Assembly: GCA_037447655.1 (NCBI GenBank)
Contig: JBBHKE010000388.1
Span: forward strand, 16,158-80,157
Direction: 5' to 3'
Origin: Zygnema cylindricum
Lineage: Eukaryota > Streptophyta > Zygnematophyceae > Zygnematales > Zygnemataceae
DNA: 64,000 nt
Positions 37,301 through 48,100 of the stretch are shown here, piece by piece (position 1 is the stretch's first letter; each line of letters opens with the position of its first letter). The translations under genes were made by a program, and so were the position numbers. The notes below the pieces were generated by a model. The model ran no database searches and was not told the origin of the DNA. It worked only from the letters and a program-made list of their open reading frames with translations.

Positions 37301-39231
37301 AAGTGCATCTTGCATTTACACTATCTACGGAATAGTAAAGCATGTTTATGAGAATGACAGAATTAACAAGCAAACCGGAAGTTGTATTGAGAATGGTCAC
37401 CAGTTTTTTTATCGGTTTCGTTTGGCCTAGCTGGACAGGTGAAAAGTATTTATTTTTCTGTCTCTGGAGGGTCATTTCTTCACAACCCCAACAAAAACCT
37501 CGTTCATCTTCTGATTGTCAATTGCATGTCATTAAATAGAATCTTCCTGGATCGAGTGAAGTGAAATTTGATATGTTTCATTGCTCAGTTTAAGTCTATG
37601 GATAAAGATCTGGACATTTGATAGATGTCAGCATAAAAATTTGGACATTTTTATTGGCATCAATATTTTTCTCGTCACTTCAAATACTTTTTCTCTGTGC
37701 ACACACATCTGATTTCTGTCTAGAGACCGCCAATCGGAAAAAACCATTGACGCTAACAACCATAGGCGGTGTAGTATTCTGAGATTTGGAAAATGAAGCG
37801 GATAAATTGTTGACAAGTCACAATGGGTACGTCAGGTTGACTTTACGATTGCCATCTTTATCCTCCAGTTGGGTCGATTGTTTTAACATAGAAAGGAAAT
37901 TCAGCCACAAGACATGAAAGCTCTCCCTTTTCTGAAGTGTAAAACTTTAGGAACAGCAGATGACGTATGGTCATAGCTATTCCAGTTGTAAGAAGGAATT
38001 CACTTGACCAATGAGGTTGAGACTAATGTTCTTGGACGAACACATGTGGTGTATGTTGTTCTTTACGGCCCTTTGCTTAATGTCCTAGAAAACCAGACAT
38101 AATCATGATGATGACTGAAAGTTCAACATTATTAGAAAATACCATTGGACACCGGACGTCAAACATCACACACAAGAGTGCCGGGATGATTACGACAATA
38201 ATTAACTTGGGCATAGATAGAACGGAAACATTGAGCAATCAACAGGTAGCTCTGACATAACACAACGAACCTTGAACCTACCTTAAACATTGAACATTAA
38301 AGATAAATATCAAACGTTGGACATTGAACAGGAACTTTGAGCATTGAAATTTGAGCATTTATTGGACATTGAACGTTGAAAATCTGAACATTGAGCATTA
38401 AACATTGAAAATTGAACATCAAACATGGAACATGTTTCATTGACATTGAACGCTGAACAGGAACATTGAACATTGGAAATTGAACATTGAACATTTAACA
38501 TTAGACATTGAACATTGGATATTGAACATTGAACATTGAACATTGGACATTGAACATTGAACATTGGACATTGAACATTGAACATTGAACATTGAACATT
38601 GGACATTGCACACCGAACACTGAACATCAAACATGGAACATTAAATTGCGAACATTAAATATTTAAATTTGAACGTTGAACACTGAACATTGCATGGACA
38701 TTGCACAAAATGAACGCCGAACATTGAACCTTGACCATTGAACATCAACATCAACATCAAACTGCCGAATCATTAAAAATCTCCTGCAACTTTCCTGAGA
38801 TATTTTCAATACGGCACCCTCATCTCAATTTTCAATCAAATTCTCTCACCTTAAACATTGATTGAACTGCGCTATTAACTAAACGCTTCGTTCTTGACAA
38901 AGGCGTTTGTGCCACTTCAACAGCTCCCTGTTTGCCATACTGAGAAAGCCATAAGCGAGAGAATAAAATTGAACCCTAATGTATACCAGGATAGACGTCA
39001 TCAGTTCATGAAAAATTTAGAACCAGAAAAAAAATGCTCATAAGACTTCAGTTGTTTTAAATGGACTGGACAATGTGAGACACTAGAGACGCATATGGGC
39101 GCAAAAATCGTGACAACAGAACATGAAGACAGCTAAAATGTTCCGAAAATGAAATGTACTGACAAGAAGGACAAGATAAACTCCTGAAGCTGCGAGAAGA
39201 AGCTCCTGGCGCCATGCCGGAAGGCCACCAT
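30782..39231 (-). CDS. Short-chain dehydrogenase/reductase (retinol-dehydrogenase-like)
   Basis: Classical SDR, an NAD(P)-dependent oxidoreductase whose substrate is not predictable. Exons in transcript order: tentative first exon 39231-39160, then 36804-36641, 36039-35834, 35616-35525, 34888-34810, 34605-34487, 33791-33729, 33209-33169, (one exon not located), 31829-31774, 30899-30782. Signature motifs seen: TGGSAGLG cofactor loop, LVNNAG, catalytic Ser in VVNLSSM, YxxxK as YAQ|SK split by an intron, and VHPGLVDT. The end [11 protein letters not shown] is followed by a hydrophilic tail ending at 30782. The phase of 33169 (2) does not meet that of 31829 (0), so a small exon between them was missed. 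The first exon begins [12 protein letters not shown], has a CCATGG start context and the right phase, but is only a candidate. Introns are full of simple repeats. Confidence 0.8.
32395..33165 (+). repeat. Polypyrimidine (CCTCC/CCCCTC) tract
   Basis: Plus strand is almost pure C/T at 32395-32760 and again at 33010-33165, interrupted by the DiT1-like exon. In the minus-strand SDR transcript this part of the intron is purine-rich. Confidence 0.85.
32764..33000 (+). pseudogene. Orphan first exon of plastid 2-oxoglutarate/malate translocator (DiT1-like)
   Basis: An open stretch of 79 codons from ATG at 32764 to a GT donor at 33001 (ATA|GTGAGA). It reads as a Ser/Ala/Pro-rich, transit-peptide-like N-terminus, then [17 protein letters not shown] and a first membrane segment ending [17 protein letters not shown]. 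This is the characteristic start of the plastid inner-envelope 2-oxoglutarate/malate antiporter family. The following exons (the family normally has about a dozen membrane helices) are not found downstream on the plus strand before the next gene. The exon sits in an SDR intron on the opposite strand, within C-rich low-complexity DNA. It is probably a captured or translocated fragment; an assembly join is the alternative. Confidence 0.7.
33212..33720 (+). repeat. Polypurine (GGGAGA)n tract
   Basis: Nearly pure G/A, mostly GGGAGAGG units. With the tract ending at 33165 it forms an opposed purine/pyrimidine pair around the 41-nt SDR exon at 33169-33209. Confidence 0.9.
33910..34430. repeat. (AT)n microsatellites and an imperfect inverted repeat in an SDR intron
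   Basis: (AT)n at 34284-34327 plus shorter runs at 33916-33940 and 34375-34400. Between them, about 33945-34080 and 34125-34260 are inverted copies (GAATTGTGGTAGAATGAAAT against ATTTCATTCTACTATAATTC) with TTTGTACA/TGTACAAA near the centre. Confidence 0.7.
34905..35165. repeat. (AAT)n/(AATAA)n low-complexity tract
   Basis: About 260 bp of A/T with AATAAT and AAATAA units inside an SDR intron. 35340-35480 continues as A-rich runs punctuated by CACA. Confidence 0.85.
36120..36500 (+). repeat. (CTTT)n/(CTTC)n tract
   Basis: Degenerate tetranucleotide pyrimidine repeat in an SDR intron. The Lys/Glu-rich and Phe/Leu/Ser-rich open readings here are artefacts of the repeat. Confidence 0.9.
36826..37135. 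repeat. (TTCAG)n pentanucleotide array
   Basis: About 300 bp of degenerate CAGTTCAGTTCAG units just upstream of the SDR cofactor-binding exon. A longer near-copy (GTTTGGTTCAGGTCCG) appears twice near 36945 and 36987. Confidence 0.85.
37136..38284. other. AT-rich spacer with a diverged MITE end
   Basis: Near 37745-37773 GACGCTAACAACCATAGGCG resembles the right end of the TA-type MITEs, and GTAACCACCGCAACG near 37267 may be the left end. No gene is recognised. It probably lies in SDR intron 1. Confidence 0.4.
38285..38755. repeat. (TTGAACA)n heptanucleotide array
   Basis: About 470 bp of degenerate ACATTGAACATTGAACATTG, with occasional TTGGACA variants. The Met-Phe-Asn-Val-Gln readings on the minus strand are translations of the repeat. 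Confidence 0.9.
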
Positions 39232-39671
39232 GGCTGGCAGAAGCTGAAAATACAGGCGCCATCTATGCTTTCATGCTATGCAGCAAATGCAGCAATAGAC
39301 ACAAAGTTTGGTCGTTTTCAATAAATCAGTTCAGTACCAGCACACTGCCCCTTCCGGCTTGGTTCGGTTGGATTTGGTTAGGTTCAGTCGGTTCGGCTGA
39401 GGTTTGGCTCCGTTTACCGTAAAAGTACTTTAGCCCCGAAAAACTTCAATGTTTTAAAGGTCGTACGGGATGAACTGTGACGCGTTACAAACGTCGTCGT
39501 TAGGGGCCAAATGGCCAATGTTTGAAATTCAAAATTCGGCAACATCATTCCATCGAGAAAACAAAACGTATCGGGAAGTTGAACATCGGCATCTGCGATA
39601 CGACATGCGCAATAAGGACAAAATCTCGTACGACCATAAAGATTTGTTGTTAGCCTGTCGTATGCCTGTCG

Positions 39672-41781
39672 CAGAGGTAGAAAACGGTCAACCGAAACCG
39701 TGACCGACCGTAACCGACCGCCCGCGCCAGATCCGAAACGGATTCGGTTGCAAAATTTTGGGGGCCGGGCGGTCGCGGTCGGTTGATTCACCAGAAAAAA
39801 AAAAAATCGGTTACGGTCGGTCAAGCATAAAACGAAAAAAGTGAAAATTTTGTACTGTCCATACAATCCAACATTATTGTACTTTGTACTCTTTGGTATC
39901 GTGGAAGTACGTGACATCATGATTAGCGTCGCGAATCTGACACGGTAGTAACACTTACTTTCGCAAATATTAGGGAATGCGACAAATCGTAATTATTGGC
40001 TTAGGGTGAACTTCCATTAAAGGAAAAGTGGGGTTGTTTACTGGACGCCGTACAATTTCGTACAAATTCGTACCATTTTTTTTTGTCAGATGAAACATGT
40101 TAACTGGATGGCTTCAATATTATAGGTGTAAGTATCGACCGTTGGATTTTTCACTTTTTTACCTTCGCGAAGCAATCACGCATATCGTCCAGTGTGAAGA
40201 GATCTCCTCGGCGAGGAGAGTTTCTTCACACTGGTCGCGTACCATTGGTACACGTGAAAAGTAAAAAATATATCCACCAAGAACAGACGATGAGAAACAA
40301 ACACGTCGTACACGCCGTGTGCCTTCCGCCACGGTGTTATGCGAGTCGACCGAAATATCCTCGCACGCTCTTTATGACATCCGCTGACCTTCAAAGTTTG
40401 CGGCGCCTTTTTGACATTTCGTTTCGAAATCTTGATTTTCAATTTCAAAATTAAAATATGGTCGCAAAATTTTCGTACGAATCATTAACTACCTCCGCCC
40501 GTACAAATATTATGCACAGATTTTCAGTTTGAAGAATATTTTTAGATTTTAAGAATCTGAAAATTAGCCTACGTGGCGCCAATCATAATTGAGAAACGAT
40601 GTCTACTGGCACGACATAATGGAAGCATAATGGAAGGCCGTGCTAGTAAACATGGGAAATAGACGTATTCGCATGTTTACTATGACCGCCAAATGGAGAA
40701 CATGCCTTATTCATAGGTCGTGACAAACCATAGATGTCTCGTGCGCTTACAACGCACGCATGAAACGCCCCAAAAATAACGAATATGTGGACGAAACAAA
40801 ATTCACAATTTTTTTGAATGCGTTGACTGACTTTGACTTCATACTAAAAGTTTTTAGGGTAAACTTTCGTGCATTCCGTATATTTCGGTACAATTGCCTT
40901 ATATTTTACGTACATTTACGTACAGTGTTCATAATATTACGTACTTCTTATGGTTGTTTTTTTAGGGCTTTAAGAGTACACTCTCGTACATTCCTTTAAA
41001 CTTCAGTACAACCTCGTCTTTTTTTTGTACATTTGCGTTTAATGGTCGTACATTTTTGTACCTTTGAGGGTTTTTAAGCGGGGGATTTCAAGGTTTTTAG
41101 GGTACATTCTCGTACATTTCCGCATATTTTAGTACAATTGCCCTAAATTTTCCGTCATTTTTATGTTTTAGGGTACATATTCCGTATAATGTCATACATT
41201 TCCGTATATTTTTCGTTCTTTTTCATATTTTTGAAGGATTTTCTTTCGGTCACATATTCTGTATATTTTACCACATCTCCGTTCATTTTTGTACAACAAA
41301 AATTGTACGAAATTGACGAAAAGTATGAAATCGACGAATACTTCGCAGTTTTCGTAAAAAAAAATCGTAATCCGTACGAATTGGACAACTATGGACGAGA
41401 AACTCTCTTTGCGCGCGGAAATGAAGCAACGTCTCTTTTTTGGAGCTTTGCGTACATTTATCCGTACGCAAATAATACGCATTTTACGAAAGATTAAAAA
41501 ACTAGAAAAAATAACAAAATTTCGTAAAAATGTCAAAATCTGTACAATGAGACATCTATGTGAAAAACTAAGATTTTTTTGTTGTACTTTTCGGTTACGG
41601 GCGGGTACGGTTAGTCGCGAGAAATCGAGTTTCGGTTAACTTTTATTTTCGTAAACGTCGGTCGGTTAATGGTTAACAATTTTGGAGCGTGACATGACCC
41701 GGTCGGGCGTCGGTTACTCAGATTTTGAAAAATATAACGGTCGGTTTCGGTTATGTAAAATTTTGACTTTTGCGACCTCTG
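39672..41781. mobile_element. hAT-like element with ACCGACCG subterminal repeats
   Basis: The ends are CAGAGGTAGAAAA and, inverted, CAGAGGTCGCAAAA. The 8-bp duplication GCCTGTCG is exact at 39664-39671 and 41782-41789. Subterminal ACCGACCG/CGGTCGGT words cluster at 39690-39830 and 41580-41765. It is 2110 bp and contains the nested element 40004-40706. The interior 40800-41540 is rich in GTACATTT-like words with no clear transposase. Confidence 0.78.
40004..40706. mobile_element. PIF/Harbinger-like element, family 2, nested copy
   Basis: Bounded by TTA at 40001-40003 and 40707-40709, it begins GGGTGAACTTCC. It is the inverse of the element at 442-1217, sharing GACCTTCAAAGTTTG and ACGTGGCGCCAATCATAATT. 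It is inserted in the hAT-like element at 39672-41781. Confidence 0.68.
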
Positions 41782-42152
41782 GCCTGTCGTATGCTGTGTG
41801 TCGTATGTATGTCTTTTGAGTTGTATATGGTAACTTTTACGCAAAAAGCTCTGTTACGATAGAATTTCGGTAGTTTTGCGCACGAAATGGAAATTTGCTG
41901 AGACCCTTTGTTATATTTAAGCTTTAACCAATGCGTAGAGTTGCATATCTTTGAGGGTACAATTTGAGATGTTCTATCTGCAGCTTGGTGCTGCCACTGC
42001 CGTCGTAGGCAATTGACTCTCTGCCAAGGCAACAGCAAATTATCGATATCTATTGCACTTTACTTTCGCCATGTCGGTTTCCGGCAGCCATCAAATACGG
42101 AAGGACGTATGAAAGGCAAAATAATACTCTGGAAAAGCAAAGCATCCTTGAT

Positions 42153-45100
42153 ATGTCTCTTTCTCAGAATGGATCTGTGCCATGTGCCATGTGTGGTGGT
42201 CCAAATCCACCTGCCAATCAAAAAATATTCGCCCAGGCATATGATCCCCGGAAAGGATCTGCGGCTTTGAAAGCACGTGTTCTTAATGTACTTTTGATCG
42301 GCGGTGACTGTTTCTTCATTGGCATGCAGGTTTGCAGTCTTGCTCCATTCAACTTGATGTTTGAAAGCACAACTGTGGTAAAGCACGAGTATTGTGATGT
42401 TATCGTTTTGCTCAGATCTGTTTGTTAGTCTCTCTGGTCTTTCAAGCTAACATCTGTGGCGCCAAAATTGTTTATTTAATGCTCAAGGTGGATGTTTTCC
42501 AAGGCTAGACCTTTTCAGTTCTGGAATCCTCGTGGATAACTGATGTTAAAGTACTTTTCAATGCTGGATTATACAGCCTATTTTGGTGTATATGTCGAAA
42601 GTGGACGGCAAGTTCCTTTTCAGCCCCGTTAGCGTCAATCTCCTCACAGAGCTTTGCAAGATGGTTTTTGCTATTACAATGCTGTTTATACAGGTGTGTT
42701 TTCTAAATTTTGCCTCTCTTTGTTGAGTTGGCTGAGATGATGTACTCAGGAATAATTCCATTGCTGCAACAACGTAGCAGCAAAGTTATCATTGCTTTGC
42801 TCAATTTCTTTGTTTTTGTGCTTTTAGTTCTTATTGGTTTCTAAAGAGGTATTAGAGGTGAAGATGTGGCTGTCCTATGGTTAACAAAGGTGGATGAAAC
42901 TTATTGCTGCAGGCACGAAAGCAGGCCCCGGGTGAGAAGTCGTTATTGTCACTCCGTGTAATTATGAAGGTAGGTCCAAAACGCCACCTTGTGTCAAGTT
43001 TGTTTTTTTTTTTGCTTTCTCTTGTTTGAATGTGCTACAAGTATCTGCCTTTGAAATAAATTTACCGAGGAATTTTACTGGTTAAACCATTGTACATGTG
43101 GTCATAAACTGCAGTGTTTCCAAAGTTTTTCCCATGGTTATAGACTGTTTGTTTCTTTTCACATTTCATCGTTTCCGTTTTTATATGCACACTTTCCCGT
43201 AGGCCATAGTCATTCTCCATTAACCCGATATAAACGCAATAGATTGCTCATTCTTACAGAACTGGCTCACTGGCTTTTCTTGATGAGGGCGGACTGGAAA
43301 TGGTGAGATTTCATTCGTTCCATTGTTAGTGATTTTGTTGGACACATGTCAGCCATAGCTTTCACTAACTTATACTAATTACTAATTTTGTCTAACTTCG
43401 ACTCTAACTTTGACTGGTATTGGCTGGCAGGAAGCAAGGGCCAACGTCCTTCTGGCGGTGCCTTCATGTCTCTACACTATTAACAATTACCTAAAGTTCA
43501 TCATGCAAGTGAGTGGGGTGACATTAGCAGTAGATGTCAGCTGAAGTTGTTGTATGGCCTTTGTTTTGAGCTTTCTGTGCACTATTATCATCCATAAGGT
43601 CTTTGTGAGCTCGTAGCTTGCTGATGACTGAGAGGCGTCAAACCAACTACCTCATCTACTGCTATCCTCTTGTCCAGTGCAAAGCATTTTTATGCTGCAG
43701 GACACCGCTCATTGCGATTAACATTAATAACGCTAACTCGATTTGACATTTTTGGCCAAAAATTATACATTACTGTTAACAACACTATTAGGGAGTGGAC
43801 TACATTGGGAAATTTGTATGGTTGAAACCATTGGAAAATCCTTAATTTTACTTTGTACTCTGGTCATATTTTATCGACTTCGTGAACAGAAAAGGTAGAT
43901 GGAATCAAAGGGACTGAAGTTGGAGGGGGCTTTTGACACCATATATAAAAGGGTTTTCCCAACTGATGCTTTTTCCTATTTAGAAAGTCAAAAGAATAAT
44001 CCATCACGCACAGCTATCAGTAGACTGGAAAAGTGTGGTCGGGGAGTTTTGATACTTTGTAATAAATCATTGTCAACATGCAATCCACGCTCTGATGTGT
44101 TCTCTGAAAGCTGATGTATGTTTCAAAAGCTTTGAAATCTGATCATTAAAGCACAACAAGTTCACTTCACGACCAGCAAGAAATTAAGTCAAGTTAAAAT
44201 CTCCAGTTACAGTTATACTAATTCAGCTTTTATGCTACACCACCCTTCGCTATTAGAGTAAAGGAATTATCATATTTGAAATAATATTTTATAATATTAA
44301 TTTAGTTTAGGGAAACGAGGCGGATTGTATTCCAGTATTGTTAATTTTTTTTTATGATTGTCAGCCAAAAAAGTCACAACCGAATCAGTGTTGTTAACTA
44401 TAATAGCGATGGGCAGTGTAGTTTTGTTTCAGACTCCAATAGTGGTTGATTGTGTAAACTGCGGTTTGACGAATTGCTACTAGAAGGGTGATTTAAGGTG
44501 TTTGTCAGTAAAGTTAAGTTGTTTGATTACACAGCGATGTCAGTTGTTAGCACCTGTGGTATCATTATGTACTACAGTGTTTAATATGTCGAAAATGTTT
44601 TGACCTCTTCGCATTACAATAGTGTAATGTTATGTTCTGATGTGATTCATTTCAATTCACAATACTTCCTTTTTATTATTGTCCAATCTTTTGTTTTGTC
44701 TTAGGCTGAGCTAGTTTTGTTAAGAGTCAAACTATTGTCCTAGAGGTTTATCATTGGTATGTCACAAAGACGACTCAACCATAGCTTTGACCTGGCCATT
44801 GTATGTTACAATCAACTCCCCTAACTTGAGATCAAAGCCTTGGTGAATTGGCCTATAGAATTTAGCTTGGCAGATTAACCTAACACAAATTTATGAGGCT
44901 GTGAATACTCTTGCAAAGGCTGCTAACACATGAGATACTTGCTTTTGTTCAGTAGTATCTGTTGGGATCATCTTGGCTCTACCTCTCTCAGTATGTTGCC
45001 TTACCGAGAATATCCAAGTTTTAGATCGATATGACTTTACTATCCACTGGGTAGGTTTGTGTATCGGTGGTCATGACCAACATGTTATGTTATACCAACA

Positions 45101-48100
45101 TGTGATATGAAGAGTTATGGATTCATCCAATTATCCAATGTCGGCTAGATGTGAAAAACGTTTTTTAGTTTGACTGTTGCATACACACTGGTATTGTTGT
45201 ATCCACCGTAGTACACAGTGTCGTGTATTTTTTCATGTGACTGTCTATGATAATGTTTTGGCTACCCCAATCCTATCCGCTATAATTTGCTGAAAGTTGT
45301 TATTGACCTGTCAAAATCTACTCGATATCATGGTTAACGTTCCCTCATAGATAACCTGACTTTTGACTGTTGAAAGTGTTCTAAATATAATTTATGACAT
45401 GTTCAAATCTACTTGTATAAGGTAAACTTGTATAATTACGTAAACAAAATTTCAAGTTGTTGGAAACTACTTCTTAGTGAAGTTTCGTTTCGATTTTGTG
45501 CTGATTTTACTGTTTTAAAAGTGGAAAATTTCGCTGAACGGGCTAAGGTGGTTAATTTAGGTGAACCTCACTGTAAATCATTCATGCGCATTTTATATCA
45601 GTGTCAAGCATAGTGTGGTCGGATTGATTATGGTGGGCATGAGTTACTTCTTTGACCCTCTTCACAACAGCTTCAAACTTGACAAACAATATCAAATGTG
45701 ATGACATCATATCAGACTATAAGACGTTTTTCAGTATTAACGAAAGCGTACGTTTTAGTTGACGTTTGGGGAAGACAAAGCACTTATGCAGCTCAAATTT
45801 ATTCATGTATGAGCCATACTAGCTTCTGTGCAAATGCTACGATTGCATCCAGATTTGGTGTTGTGCATTAGAACGCCAATAATGTTTATCTTCAAAATGC
45901 AGAATAGAGCTTTTTATCAAGCAAAGGAGGTCTACAGGTACAAATATCCTAAACGTCAGTCAAGGGGACGAACGATACATTGACTGTAGGACATGTCTCT
46001 ATGAAATCATGTCAACTTTTGAGATACAGGCACAACAAGACAAGCGTCCAGGGAGGAATCTAGACCTGCGCTATTTTTGTCGCCAGAACATGTTCGTTAG
46101 TGCCGTTCGCACGTAGTTATAGTACAGCTGTAGCGAACCTCGCAATACATGCAATACACTTTGACGTATTGCAGCCTACGAGATATTGAAATATCACACT
46201 CTCTTCAATACACTTTTGTGCGATCAATGTATTGCATTGTATCGTCTGGTAATTTATTATTGGATGCACATACCCAGGATATGCGAGTGTAACTACAATG
46301 TTGATGTTATTCTTATGCGAGTAAATGGGGTCCTGGAACAGTTATATTTCAAGCCAGCGACTGTAAAAATGTTGAGCAACTTAAAGGTAAGTGATATTGT
46401 CCTCTAACTGCCATTCCAGTCTGAGGAGAAATGTTGCCTGTATTTAGCATTGATTTTTTTCTTCTTAATTGCCGGTGTTTAGCAATGGTGTTTCTTCTTG
46501 AAAAGTTCGCCTTCTTCACACGCCACTTAGTCGGCTGCACCATGCAGAGTCACTTGTAAGGTTTTGTTTAGTGTTGACACTGGTGCTGAAAAGTGCCAGG
46601 CATGTACTGATGCATGCTGTACTGTGTATTGGTATTAGTGTCAACAACACTATATTGGTCCCCTTAAATTTTACCTCTTGAACCTAGCATTAATTCTTTA
46701 AAACGGTTCAGAATCAGCCACATTATTGGAACTTAAAATGAATAACACAACTCTACTCTAATAATTTCTGTACTCTATTAGCAATTCACGGTGTACCATA
46801 CCTTGCCTTCTCTGGTCATAGTACAAGTTTTATTCAAGAATTTAATTGTCATCGTTGCACTGCACATAGAATCCTGTTGGTTGAAGGAATTGTTGCAATG
46901 TAAGGTTGCAATCACAACGAAGAGTGGGCTCAACGGCCTATTCAGAGAAGGCAACACATATGTTCTGGGTAGTTTTTCAGTTCTAGCTGCTGATTAGGTG
47001 ATGGGAGTTGGAAACATGGCAGGTTCTCACAATTGCTGTACTTTTGAAGTTTATCATGAAGCGACATTTCAGTCTGGTGCAGGTGAGGCGTTACATTATC
47101 GCTGTTCCTTCATTAAGCTATGTAATAGCTATCGTATTTCTGCCTTCTGGTCTAAAAGCTGCACAATGAACTAAGATAGTCTTCATGAGAGAAATGTTCG
47201 ACAAGGTAGTCCTTTGACCTACTGAAAATTGACCTAACTGGAAAATTTCTTGGGCATGGATTTAATGGTGCAGTGGGAGGCGCTGTTCCTCCTCCTCGTA
47301 GGTATTAGTATAAATCAGCTGCCATGTGGTCCTGACAGCTCCAACAGTGCGTCCATATCAGCGACTGCATGGTTTTGCACTTTTCTCTCGGTGAGCTCAC
47401 AGGACTGAGGATAAAGGAAGGGCCAAGCACTTAATGGTGTTGACTGTGTTAGTTGCTTGCACCTAGTGAATTTCTGTCGAAGAAAAGAGTAGTTGTTGTG
47501 CAACTTTTTGTGAGTGGAAATTGGAAATTTGGGATTTCTTGCAAACTTTTCTTCCATTCATCACATTTCAGCATGACTAAATACATCACTGTAATAGTAA
47601 GATTGAAGCAAGCCCCGTGGAGTTTCTCTCAGCTTTCTCATAAGTCTATACCTTATGGTCAGGAATATAATGTGCCCCAAAGGTGGTGGCAGGTAACCAT
47701 TCCGTCCACTGCATCGGTTTACAACGAGCTGGCACTCAAGAGCCAATTTGATACCAGTGTGCATCTTCAAGTATGCCTCTTCTTTCATAGTTTCTAGGCC
47801 TCTGCATTTTTATTTCCAAGTGAAAGCCTCTTGTGCTCTCAGATAAATCTTTTTAGATGTAGGGAGTTTGTTGCAAAGTTCGTCATTGGTGTTCGCGGGA
47901 GACTGCATTACACAGAGGTTTGCAGAAATGATCTGCAGTGGGCCCCAGTTGCTACACCTAACAGTTTTAGGTGTTTGCCATGGCGCGCAGAACCTCTTCA
48001 TGTACTGTTACGGCGTCTGTTTCAATGTCATCTTCATCATCTTGCTCTCCATTTTGCAAAGTGAGTTATTTCATTCTGTTTTCCTTGCAGGGGAGGGAAG

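Noticed and set aside
38297-38634. Met-Phe-Asn-Val-Gln repeat proteins
   Set aside because: These are translations of the (TTGAACA)n array in all minus-strand frames, so not genes.
36826-38755. Tandem arrays considered as CRISPR or telomeric repeat
   Set aside because: Units are 5 and 7 bp without unique spacers, and neither matches the plant telomere unit. The surrounding genome is eukaryotic nuclear DNA.
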